Assembly (NCBI GenBank): GCA_030017355.1
Contig: JASEIR010000011.1
Location: forward strand, 7,270 to 26,610
Source of the DNA: Actinomycetota bacterium
GTDB lineage: Bacteria > Actinomycetota > Aquicultoria > Aquicultorales > Aquicultoraceae
Reading direction: 5' to 3'
DNA length: 19,341 bases
Part shown: piece by piece, positions 6,623 through 13,817 of the stretch
Numbering within the stretch: position 1 is the stretch's first letter
Layout: the number at the start of each line of letters is the position of its first letter
Translations under genes and position numbers: made by a program
The notes under the pieces: model-generated
What the model was told of the DNA's origin: nothing
Seen by the model: the letters and a program-made list of their open reading frames with translations, nothing else
Databases searched by the model: none

Positions 6623-6650
6623 ATTATACTGTTAGACTAACCTAATTCAA
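6623..6650 (-). promoter_or_regulatory. Promoter of the small membrane gene, with a dyad in the spacer
   Basis: Read on the minus strand: TTGAAT (6650-6645), 16 bases, then a perfect TATAAT (6628-6623). The predicted RNA has a leader of about 100 bases before the ATG at 6514. The spacer contains GTTAG-A-CTAAC (6631-6641), a perfect 5+1+5 dyad placed where a repressor would block RNA polymerase. Confidence 0.6.
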
Positions 6651-6667
6651 AATGCAAAATTAAATGG

Positions 6668-6686
6668 CGACCGCCGTCGGCAGTCG
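6668..6686 (+). repeat. GC-rich dispersed palindromic repeat, copy 2
   Basis: The 19 bases CGACCGCCGTCGGCAGTCG form a near-perfect hairpin: 9 bases each side of a central T with one mismatch. The reverse complement of this element recurs, shortened, at 2016-2031. Confidence 0.5.
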
Positions 6687-6698
6687 TTTATGCAATCC

Positions 6699-6744
6699 CT
6701 CGGTGTTGCTTGGGACATGCCTCTCGGTGTTGCTTGGGACATGC
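6699..6744 (+). repeat. 24-base tandem duplication
   Basis: Twenty-two bases beginning CTCGGTGTTGCTTGGG at 6699-6720 recur exactly at 6723-6744, a period of 24. The flanks also share TGCA/TGCAT. There are only two copies, so it is not a CRISPR array. Confidence 0.8.
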
Positions 6745-6765
6745 CCTGCATTTTTACTTTTTTAA

Positions 6766-6788
6766 TTTTGATTTATTTATAATCAAAA
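6766..6788. promoter_or_regulatory. AT-rich perfect dyad upstream of the J-domain gene
   Basis: TTTTGATT (6766-6773) and AATCAAAA (6781-6788) form a perfect 8+8 inverted repeat around TATTTAT. The T run lies before, not after, the repeat on the plus strand, so it does not fit a terminator in either direction. It could be a binding site controlling the J-domain gene 53 bases downstream. Confidence 0.35.
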
Positions 6789-6840
6789 CAGTGGCTTTGT
6801 CAAAGTTAGTTAATATAAGCCAGAACAAGAGGTAGGTATT

Positions 6841-7119
6841 GTGCCAGATTATTACAGAATATTAGAGGTTGACCCACAGGCCTCAAAAGAGGTAATAGAA
6901 AAAGCATATAGAGCGCTTTCATTAAAATATCATCCCGATAAGCATCAGGGAAATAAGAAGGAGGCTGCCACCCGCAAGTGGATGGAAATACGGGAAGCAT
7001 ACGATGTTCTCTCGGATGAAAATAAACGAGCTGCCTATGACAGAGTAAGAAGGCGGGAAATAATCGATGTTTTCCTCAGCGAAGGATTAATAGGCTTAGC
7101 AAGAAAATATCTGCGTTAG
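6841..7119 (+). CDS. Stand-alone J-domain (DnaJ-like) protein
   Basis: A 92-residue protein that is little more than a J-domain. The helix-II basic stretch KAYRALSLKY leads into HPD at residues 31-33, and EAYDVLSDENKRAAYD is the classical helix III/IV ending at about residue 68. The HPD motif should stimulate the ATPase of an Hsp70 (DnaK). The Gly/Phe, zinc-finger and substrate-binding domains of true DnaJ are absent. A short helical C-terminal tail (VFLSEGLIGLARKYLR) may give specificity. The start is GTG 6841 behind AGAGG (6828-6832), 8 bases away. It stands alone and ends 21 bases before the convergent phosphatase gene. Confidence 0.88.
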   Translation: MPDYYRILEVDPQASKEVIEKAYRALSLKYHPDKHQGNKKEAATRKWMEIREAYDVLSDENKRAAYDRVRRREIIDVFLSEGLIGLARKYLR

Positions 7120-7140
7120 CAAATAAGGCACAATTCTAAT

Positions 7141-8514
7141 TTACATCCCTGCAATTGATCTAATTCGGGATAAATTTTGGCTTTTATCTGAGGTGCCTTG
7201 CAATTTTCTTGTCGAGGCTTTGTCAGTGTCTGATTTGTCTTCTAAGCATAGTTTGTTTTCCAAGCGCAGGGAGATTATAGCTACATCGTCTAGTAGATTT
7301 CCACCAGAGAAGGACTTTGCAGAGTCAACAAGACCTTTGATAATATCTTGTGCTGAAGCCCACTGTAGTTGCTTAATAATCTCAATAACGCGGTCCTCCC
7401 CAAATAATTCGCTTTCACTTCTTGCCTCGGTTAATCCATCTGTATAAAGTATAATGGTGTCACCGGGCACCAGCTGAGATTGCGTTACTTCAAATTGTAC
7501 ATCATTGGTTATGCCAAGGGGCAGGTTTCTATTAGAGACAAGATGCGAGCAGTTACTTGTATCATAGATAATTGGATCTGGATGTCCTGCGTTGACTATT
7601 TCAAGTCGACCACTCTCAGTATCTAAAATCCCAAAAATTGCTGTGATGAATTGATGTTGCTTTACTTGTTTATATAATGCTTGATTTACATCCGACATAA
7701 CCTTGGCTACATCGCAACTTTTGTATGCAAAGGCTCTAATGGTGCTTTTAACTACCGAGGTTACCGCAGCGGCTTCTATGCCTTTACCTGAAACATCGCC
7801 TATGACAAAACCAATCTTGTTCTGTTCAGGTCTAAATAAGTCGTAAAAATCTCCTCCAACCTTAAATGCGCCAATTGCTGCCTCATAGATGTGATTGATT
7901 TCTACTCCCGGTAAGTTTGATGGAATGGTTAATAGAGCTTGCTGCAAAGTTTCCGCAATTTCCTTTTTTCTTGCGTATAACATGGCATTATCTATGGCAA
8001 CTGCTGCCTGCTTTGCAATACCTTCAACCAACTTTATTTCACTCTCGTTAAAGCCATGCTCCAGATCTTTTCTATCGATTACAAGATGACCGATAATCTT
8101 GCCGCCGATAGAGATTGGGCAAATCAGCATCGATTTTGATCCAAGCATAAGCAAAAAGTTTCTAGCCTCTACGTTTAAGTTCGGGTTTTCTACATTTATG
8201 ACAACCGGCCTTTTCCTCTTATAAAGGCGCCGATAGATGGATGGAAGGGCAGGTAAAGGAATTCTTAGACCCGGGTTGGCAAACATAACATTATCTGCAT
8301 TTAGCACAAGAACTTCTCTGTTTTCTTCATCGAGTAGCACTATAGAAGCTCTGCTTCCGTTTAGAATCTCACTTAGAATTTTGCTCATGGTTGAAGCGAT
8401 ATCACGGATATCAAGTGTGCGATTTAGGCTTGAGGATGCCTCTAGAAGCAGGTTCATTGATTTAAAAGATGATAGAAGTTTAGTTCTGGCGTCGTTTAAT
8501 TCATGAGCCAGCAC
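7141..8514 (-). CDS. GAF-SpoIIE phosphatase, downstream part of a broken sensor phosphatase
   Basis: A 457-residue frame from GTG 8514. A GAF domain (about 25-178) is followed by a PP2C-like SpoIIE/RsbU serine phosphatase (about 190-425). Metal-binding and fold motifs are intact: VGGDFYDLF, IGDVSGKG, NAGHPDP, ILYTDGLTEAR and LLDDVAI. The last 30 residues are polar, ending SRIRSIAGM. Such enzymes dephosphorylate anti-sigma-factor antagonists. The frame stays open upstream of GTG 8514. It encodes SKKARLIGEGELSTPIEI, then RVNDEIG, which is the second half of a HAMP domain. The first half ends the neighbouring sensor gene in another frame. The two are therefore one gene split by a frameshift, and there is no good ribosome site for independent translation of this part. 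Confidence 0.85.
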   Translation of the reverse strand: MLAHELNDARTKLLSSFKSMNLLLEASSSLNRTLDIRDIASTMSKILSEILNGSRASIVLLDEENREVLVLNADNVMFANPGLRIPLPALPSIYRRLYKRKRPVVINVENPNLNVEARNFLLMLGSKSMLICPISIGGKIIGHLVIDRKDLEHGFNESEIKLVEGIAKQAAVAIDNAMLYARKKEIAETLQQALLTIPSNLPGVEINHIYEAAIGAFKVGGDFYDLFRPEQNKIGFVIGDVSGKGIEAAAVTSVVKSTIRAFAYKSCDVAKVMSDVNQALYKQVKQHQFITAIFGILDTESGRLEIVNAGHPDPIIYDTSNCSHLVSNRNLPLGITNDVQFEVTQSQLVPGDTIILYTDGLTEARSESELFGEDRVIEIIKQLQWASAQDIIKGLVDSAKSFSGGNLLDDVAIISLRLENKLCLEDKSDTDKASTRKLQGTSDKSQNLSRIRSIAGM

Positions 8515-8563
8515 TCCTATTTCATCATTAACTCTAATTTCAATTGGTGTACTTAGTTCTCCT

Positions 8564-9502
8564 TCACCAATAAGACGAGCTTTCTTTGATAATTGGTTTA
8601 GTTATGAGATTGCCTATGACAAGAGAAAATCCGCTGGCCAGAACAAAAATAGCTAAAGCAAGACTGCCAGTTTTAATCATGTCTTCCTTGATAGGAGCCA
8701 AGGTTTTGTTTGCTGATATACTTGACCCTGCAACCCATCCAATATCTTTAATGGGCAATGCAACCATAAAGCGATCTTCCTTAAAGACAGGAGATGTGAA
8801 TTTATCTGAACGGGATACATTGCCGTGGAGTGCCTTTTTAATAAAGCTAAATCGTTCCCATTTTCGATCACTTGAATCAATATCAGGATGGCCACTCTCA
8901 AAAACAAGCGTTCCTTTCGAATCATAAAGGCAAGCACCAGCTGTTTTAAAGGCAGGGATGAACTTGTCAAGCATGGCCGCATTAATTGTTGCCATCATCA
9001 CTGCCACAAGGCGTCCGCCTTCCCTAATGCCACTTGTAATCACAAAACCTGAATATCCATCTAGGTTTTGCCAGAAACCGCCAAGAGCAATCTCTTTTCC
9101 AGAAATAACTTGCTGAAAAGACGAACGAAAAGAAACATTTTTACCAATCTTTTTAGGGTCGGTTGATGCAATTACGTTGCCGGCTGGGCTAACATACGAA
9201 ATGCTGGCCATTTCAGGGTGTTCATTTCTAATTTCTGATAAATATGCGATTATTGCGTTAGTTGACATGTCGGTTTTTACTATCGCGTGGCCAGCTGAAC
9301 TAATAGTTGTTGAAATGCCTTGAACAAAGCTTGAAAAATTTGCTGCAACTAATCTTGACGCCTCTTCACGGGATTTGTAGACGTTATCAATCTGGCTTTG
9401 GTAGCGCTCATAAAACCCAAAGCCTAGAAGGGCGATAAGAGGTATAGCCATTGTAAGATAGGCCGTAATTAACTTAGCCCTGATGCTTATTCGCCATGTC
9501 AT
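8564..9502 (-). CDS. Cache-type membrane sensor, upstream part of a broken sensor phosphatase
   Basis: A 312-residue frame. From ATG 9502 a first membrane helix (about residues 9-31) leads to an extracytoplasmic dCache-like domain with VSPAGNVIASTDP, IGKNVSFRSSFQQ and GYSGFVITSGI. A second helix (about 277-297) ends VIGNLITKPI, the first residues of HAMP. The frame then reads IKESSSYW and stops at 8564. The true HAMP continuation lies in the +1 frame and runs into the GAF-SpoIIE gene. The frame is open to 9664, but ATG 9502 has AAAGGAGC seven bases upstream and begins the typical MTWRISIRAKLI. The domain senses a small extracellular ligand; which one is unknown. Confidence 0.82.
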   Translation of the reverse strand: MTWRISIRAKLITAYLTMAIPLIALLGFGFYERYQSQIDNVYKSREEASRLVAANFSSFVQGISTTISSAGHAIVKTDMSTNAIIAYLSEIRNEHPEMASISYVSPAGNVIASTDPKKIGKNVSFRSSFQQVISGKEIALGGFWQNLDGYSGFVITSGIREGGRLVAVMMATINAAMLDKFIPAFKTAGACLYDSKGTLVFESGHPDIDSSDRKWERFSFIKKALHGNVSRSDKFTSPVFKEDRFMVALPIKDIGWVAGSSISANKTLAPIKEDMIKTGSLALAIFVLASGFSLVIGNLITKPIIKESSSYW

Positions 9503-9545
9503 GCTCAGCTCCTTTAATTGGATGGAAAGGAGACAAGAAGCATAA

Positions 9546-9577
9546 AATATAGGATCCCCGGTTGTAACTATTGTCAA
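9546..9577 (-). promoter_or_regulatory. Possible promoter of the Cache sensor gene
   Basis: On the minus strand a perfect TTGACA (9577-9572) is followed by TATATT (9551-9546), but the spacer is 20 bases, longer than the usual 16-18. It lies 44 bases before the chosen ATG. Use of a different -10 is possible. Confidence 0.35.
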
Positions 9578-9584
9578 TTTTATA

Positions 9585-9652
9585 ACAAAGATTTCTTTGT
9601 TGCTAGCGCTATAGGTAAATGCGCATGTTTTTCTTTCACAGTTTTGTGAAAG
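9585..9652. promoter_or_regulatory. Two perfect dyads upstream of the Cache sensor gene
   Basis: ACAAAGA-TT-TCTTTGT (9585-9600) and CTTTCACA-GTTT-TGTGAAAG (9633-9652) are both perfect inverted repeats in the gap between the two phosphatase loci, just upstream of a TTGACA. Neither is followed by a T run on the minus strand, so operators are more likely than terminators. Confidence 0.45.
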
Positions 9653-9679
9653 CAAGAACGCCAAATAATCAAGGCTGTA

Positions 9680-12001
9680 TCACTTTTTCAATCTCAAAGC
9701 CACGATAGCTATATCATCTTGCGGCTTGCCAGAGGTATAATCTTTGACCATACTTACCAGGTCAACTGCAATTTGTTGGGGATCTTTACCGGGAATGATT
9801 TTATTTAACGAATCAATTAACTCATCATCTCCTAGAAAACGTCCTTCAGATCTTACTTCGCTCAATCCATCAGTATAAAGAATTATTCCTTGGCCAGCTG
9901 ATAGGTCTACAACACTTTCTGTGTATTTTGCATCGCTGAATACTCCAATTGGAACATTGCTTTCAAGGCTACAGAACGTGCATTTATCCTTGTCCCAAAT
10001 TATTATCTCTGGATGGCCAGCGCGGCACGCAATCAGCTTGCCTGATTCTAAATCAAGTACTCCGTAGACCATTGTTACAAACTGATTAGGCGTAAGTTGT
10101 CTGCAAATAACTCTGTTTGCTTCATCTAAAACCGAGGATGGGGAAAGACCTTTATAGGCAAAAGCTCTTATTGTGCTTTTTACCATTGACGTGATGGTAG
10201 CAGCTTCAAGTCCTTTGCCAGAGACGTCACCGATTAAAATTCCTATTCGTCCATCGCCCAATTCAAATAGATCATAAAAGTCTCCCCCTACCTTCGTAGC
10301 TTCTGCAGCTGACTCATATACAATGCCAACTTCAACTCCAGGTAAGCTTTTTGGCATGGCAAGAATAGCCTGCTGCAAGGTTTCGGCAATGCTATGCTCC
10401 TGTTCATAAAGCTGTGCTTTTTCTATCCCGATGGCAACCTGTGCGCACAGGGCAACAAGCAGTTCCTCATCCGTATCAGAAAAATTGGAACCGTCTTTCT
10501 TTCCTGTAAGTATAACCTGGCCCATAAAGTTGCCTTCAGAATCATGCATTGGAACGCTTAGTAGACCTCGTATCTCCAGATGCCCTTTTGGAATAATTAT
10601 GTGATTGAGATAGCCTGAATCTTTAGATAGGCGAACTGGCTTTTCAGTCCCTATCCATTCATTAAACAAACCACGGAAGATCATTGGCCTTATATCTGGA
10701 TTTTCCTGTATAAATGCGTTTGTATTAGCCAAAGACCAGGCTACTGTGGGATTTTGCCACTCACCTTCTTTAAATAGGGTGGCTATTGCTGCAGTGCAGT
10801 TAAGAAGTTCACGGGCGGACTCGACCAATTTGCCTACCATCTTCAATGGTTCTGTTTCCCTAGTTATTCTTTGTGAAAAGTCGTTAAGCATCCTTAAACG
10901 TTGGGCGTAATCCTCTAATTCCTTTCGTATCCGTAATTGGTCGTGGTAAAGCCTGGCATTTTCAATTGCTATTGCCATCTGGCGTGATACAAACTCTAGT
11001 TCATCAAAGTTATCTTCAGTAAACCCAATCTCATCTCTGAAGCTGACGACCTCTAGCGTTGCAAAAACTCGTCCCCTTGAAATTACCGGAATAAGAATCA
11101 TGCTTTTTAGACCAGCGCTAATAAGCTCCGGCATAGCCCAGGAATGATTTGGATAATCATTTGTCAGTACCCTTCGCGGATATTCAAATACAGCATGCTC
11201 AATGCTTTTACCTGATAAAATTATCTCCTCAATGCCTGGCGGCATATTATAAGAGTAGACTTTCTCAACTGCTGTGCATTCTTTGTTGCCTAGGCATATA
11301 ACAGCTGCATCAGCATTTAAAATTTCCGCAGTATAACGTGCAACTTTGCGTATAATTACTGGCAGGTTAAGGTCTTTTATTAGATCTAGGCCTATTTCAT
11401 TTAGCATCTGGAGGCTTCGGATACTATTCTTTAACTTATGTTCAGCCTCCTTTCCTTTCTCAAAAAGCATAGTGATTTTGATGGCGCTTGCGACTTGACT
11501 TGCAAAAATTGAAACTACGAACTTTATTTCGGCCTCTGAAAGGTTCATGGCCGTGAATTTCTTAGAAGAAAACCCCAAAACTCCTATCTGCCAACCTTCT
11601 ATGGTAATTGGAAAAGATACTAATACCGGGACAGGTTCTGCGGAAGTATCCTTATCAAATACTTTGTCTGCTTTAACAGGCTTTGCAAAAACTATTTCTG
11701 GTTGCTGGTCGAGAAAAACCTTACCAGCAGCACTAGCGCTAGGCTTTATTGATAAACAGCTAAAGTGATCTTCACATGGCCCCCAATAACGCCTCATTTT
11801 AAGAGTTTTATCTGCGGTTTCATAAATCAGCAACCAAGCTGCGTCAGCACCGAAAACTCGCTTTGTTTCTGATATGATGGTCTGCTCTAGTTCCTCAAGA
11901 GAAAGCTTGTTTAAAAACTCATGGGAGGATTGTATAAGTAATGTCAATAGCTTGACAATCGCTTCGTGAGCAAGCTTTGTGTCGATTTTCTCAATCGTCA
12001 T
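9680..12001 (-). CDS. Triple-GAF SpoIIE-type serine phosphatase
   Basis: A 773-residue cytoplasmic signalling protein with three GAF domains at about 25-195, 200-350 and 370-530. Helical linkers ending IENARLYHDQ and IEKAQLYEQEHSIAETLQQA connect them. A C-terminal SpoIIE/RsbU phosphatase follows (about 545-773). The phosphatase motifs VGGDFYDLF, IGDVSGKG, RAGHPE, ILYTDGLSEVRS and PQDDIAI are intact. It should remove phosphate from an anti-anti-sigma (STAS) protein in answer to ligands or redox state sensed by the GAFs. The catalytic part closely resembles that of the GAF-SpoIIE gene downstream, suggesting duplication. No STAS antagonist, anti-sigma kinase or sigma factor is in the window, so its target is elsewhere. 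The ATG at 12001 follows GGTGGA, a weak, close ribosome site. Confidence 0.9.
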   Translation of the reverse strand: MTIEKIDTKLAHEAIVKLLTLLIQSSHEFLNKLSLEELEQTIISETKRVFGADAAWLLIYETADKTLKMRRYWGPCEDHFSCLSIKPSASAAGKVFLDQQPEIVFAKPVKADKVFDKDTSAEPVPVLVSFPITIEGWQIGVLGFSSKKFTAMNLSEAEIKFVVSIFASQVASAIKITMLFEKGKEAEHKLKNSIRSLQMLNEIGLDLIKDLNLPVIIRKVARYTAEILNADAAVICLGNKECTAVEKVYSYNMPPGIEEIILSGKSIEHAVFEYPRRVLTNDYPNHSWAMPELISAGLKSMILIPVISRGRVFATLEVVSFRDEIGFTEDNFDELEFVSRQMAIAIENARLYHDQLRIRKELEDYAQRLRMLNDFSQRITRETEPLKMVGKLVESARELLNCTAAIATLFKEGEWQNPTVAWSLANTNAFIQENPDIRPMIFRGLFNEWIGTEKPVRLSKDSGYLNHIIIPKGHLEIRGLLSVPMHDSEGNFMGQVILTGKKDGSNFSDTDEELLVALCAQVAIGIEKAQLYEQEHSIAETLQQAILAMPKSLPGVEVGIVYESAAEATKVGGDFYDLFELGDGRIGILIGDVSGKGLEAATITSMVKSTIRAFAYKGLSPSSVLDEANRVICRQLTPNQFVTMVYGVLDLESGKLIACRAGHPEIIIWDKDKCTFCSLESNVPIGVFSDAKYTESVVDLSAGQGIILYTDGLSEVRSEGRFLGDDELIDSLNKIIPGKDPQQIAVDLVSMVKDYTSGKPQDDIAIVALRLKK

Positions 12002-12533
12002 GGTCCACCAACCTAAACACTCGTAAAAGCGGATGAGAATAGTTGGCTACAAACAGATAGTTTGGCTTCCTGGCAACCTTGGAGAACTGACCATAATTAA
12101 CTTATCAATTATGCGTATATTGCAATAGTCCACCTTCGGCTAAATATATGGCTACAGTCTATATTATCCCTGGGTAAAAAAGCAATAGTTAAAGGATAAT
12201 CTCTTTAGCGCTAGCTTATATTAATTCTCAATAACTTTAAACTTTAGGCCCTTTCTCCTTTTTATGGATATTAAGCGATAGAAAAGGGCACCTTCCTTTT
12301 CAAAAACGTTTTCCAAACAACCGATAGAAAGGGTAAAGGTTTAAAAGTTGCAGTCCCAACAAAATACTGATGGGGTTACTGAAGCAAGATGTAACAGCAA
12401 ATTCTTTGGAGAGGCTAGATTGGTTGATACTATTGGTTGATACTATTAGAAAATTGCCACCAATTTCACGCTAATTTCAGCAAAGGATGTGTTTCAGAAA
12501 GTATTTTTTATCATAACCGACCCGAACTGGCTC
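12002..12533. other. Non-coding gap between the HEPN-like gene and the triple-GAF gene
   Basis: In 532 bases I see no credible gene. The stretch holds a 13-base direct repeat (12419-12447) and a short hairpin, GAAAAGG (12281-12287) with CCTTTTC (12295-12301), lacking a T run. It presumably also carries the promoter of the triple-GAF gene, but no good -35/-10 pair stands out. Confidence 0.6.
12419..12447 (+). repeat. 13-base tandem repeat
   Basis: ATTGGTTGATACT occurs twice in direct succession (12419-12431 and 12432-12444), followed by ATT, the start of a third unit. It lies in the non-coding gap just downstream of the HEPN-like gene. Confidence 0.75.
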
Positions 12534-13454
12534 CTATCTTTTATCCCTATTCCTCGACCCCACAGGTTCTTTATCAGCAAGCTCAAGCAAAAGCCATATG
12601 ATCTCAAAAGCAGCACCGATGGCATCAATGGCTTCTTCTCTTGTGGCTGGTTCTCCTCTATGGACTATGCGGTTCCGTTTTTGAGCAACTAATTTAACCC
12701 AACTCTTATAAACACCAGGATTTATATCAGAGATTTTCTTACCAATGGCAAGCTCCATAACTTTTTTAGCACGATCACTGGCTGCTTGGACCTTGCTTAG
12801 TATCCAATCCACAACGTCATCGCTAAGCTTCTTTTTCCTAGTAAGAAGGTCCCACAGTACAGTTGCCAGTGTAACCTCAACAGCAATTTCTGCCTCAATA
12901 ATGGCTCCCTGGTAATTACCATTAATTATACTTTCCTTGGCTCGTTGGAGATACTCGCGCCAGGCTTCTTCGCTATCGCTTTTAACGTCAGCGTACACAA
13001 CCCAGTTTATATCGCACGGTTTGCCTGAAGTGACGCTATCCCCGGAACTAATTATGAGAAGGATATCTGGGAGAATAATCTTGTGCTCAAGATAAATTCG
13101 GCTGTGGCTGTCTGCCTCAAGCGGTGCTGTTTGCAATATAAATACTTTTTTGGCATTTCTTATGGGAATTTTAAGCTTTATTTCTTTAACGGTACCAATT
13201 ACAATCGTATCGTGACCTGATATTATTGTGTCGCTTACAAAACACCAGGCCATAAAATCATTGTCTGATGTAATAGCGTTTTTTATGCCTTCCTTAATCG
13301 AATAAGTGTCACCGCAATCTGGACCATTGCAAATGATGCGCAAAGGGTCTGCCAACTCCCATGCTTTTATATTTTGGCGATAGCCACATGATTTACAGCT
13401 AACGAAAACTTGGTCTTGTGTCGAAGTTATTTGTTGCTCACCTAAATCTAGCAT
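12534..13454 (-). CDS. Zinc-ribbon and HEPN-like protein
   Basis: A 306-residue protein. Near the N-terminus two cysteine pairs (CKSC at 20-23 and CNGPDC at 42-47) form a probable zinc ribbon, followed by a beta-rich middle. The C-terminal third is helical: an acidic helix with GNYQGAIIEAEIAVE, then DDVVDWILSKV, then RNRIVHRGEPATREEAIDAI. RNRIVH (260-265) fits the R-x4-6-H motif of HEPN domains, many of which are ribonucleases or abortive-infection toxins. I do not recognise a named family. The start ATG 13454 was preferred to GTG 13475 because GAGG lies 5 bases upstream. No partner antitoxin gene is adjacent; the nearest downstream gene is the triple-GAF phosphatase, over 500 bases away. Confidence 0.7.
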   Translation of the reverse strand: MLDLGEQQITSTQDQVFVSCKSCGYRQNIKAWELADPLRIICNGPDCGDTYSIKEGIKNAITSDNDFMAWCFVSDTIISGHDTIVIGTVKEIKLKIPIRNAKKVFILQTAPLEADSHSRIYLEHKIILPDILLIISSGDSVTSGKPCDINWVVYADVKSDSEEAWREYLQRAKESIINGNYQGAIIEAEIAVEVTLATVLWDLLTRKKKLSDDVVDWILSKVQAASDRAKKVMELAIGKKISDINPGVYKSWVKLVAQKRNRIVHRGEPATREEAIDAIGAAFEIIWLLLELADKEPVGSRNRDKR

Positions 13455-13817
13455 TTTAGCCTCGCAGATTTTCACGCCGTAATTTACGACTTTTGGTTTA
13501 TAGCTTTAGTTTACGGTTGCTGGTGCAATAATTCAAATGTTATTAAGGAGCTCTTGTTGATAGACTAATTTGCATGATTTTCGCAGCTAGCTTTTGCAGA
13601 TAGTCTCCTCTTTAAGATATTCGCTATAAGAAAAGGGAAAAACATCCAGAAAATGTTTTAAAGGCCATTGCTTTAAAGGCCATTAGCTCCAGCAGGCTCT
13701 TCGGAGGAGTCACGCGCGAGACAAGAGTTCCAAAATCGTTTGAATAGCGCTGCCCTCCTGCGTAATGCAGCTATCGATAATCTTAACTCAGCAAGAAGAA
13801 GCCTTGGCTTGCCTGAG
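13455..13817. other. Sparse stretch upstream of the HEPN-like gene
   Basis: There is little support for genes here. A possible minus-strand promoter for the HEPN-like gene reads TTGAAT, 17 bases, TAAACT (about 13538-13510). The stretch also has CGTAA-T-TTACG (13478-13488) and TTTAAAGGCCATT repeated at 13657-13669 and 13672-13684. A minus-strand open frame (13858-13673) has an Arg/Ala-rich product with no recognisable domain. It may be the decayed continuation of the secreted frame next to it. Confidence 0.5.

Larger units (their letters stand above)
6515..6840. other. Non-coding gap between the small membrane gene and the J-domain gene
   Basis: A 326-base stretch without a credible gene. It holds, from left to right, the leader and promoter of the minus-strand small gene, the GC-rich dispersed palindrome, a 24-base tandem duplication, a T-rich run and an AT-rich perfect dyad upstream of the J-domain gene. 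Confidence 0.7.

Noticed and set aside
6699..6744. CRISPR-like repeat pair
   Set aside because: There are only two copies with a 2-base interval and no spacers or cas genes.
9602..9611. Shared 10-mer GCTAGCGCTA upstream of both phosphatase loci (reverse complement at 12206-12215)
   Set aside because: It is short and partly palindromic, and GCTAGC recurs elsewhere in the window, so chance is likely.
9633..9652. Dyad as terminator of the triple-GAF gene
   Set aside because: In the minus-strand transcript the stem is followed by A residues, not U.
9503..9664. N-terminal extension of the Cache sensor to 9664
   Set aside because: The extension runs over the two dyads and TTGACA and lacks a ribosome site. 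ATG 9502 has AAAGGAGC and begins the typical pre-helix sequence.
12020..12100. Riboswitch (c-di-GMP type) upstream of the triple-GAF gene
   Set aside because: A GGTTGCC stretch recalls part of the class, but the core conserved bases and paired stems are not found.
12281..12301. Hairpin GAAAAGG/CCTTTTC as a terminator
   Set aside because: It has no T run on either strand and lies far from the gene ends.
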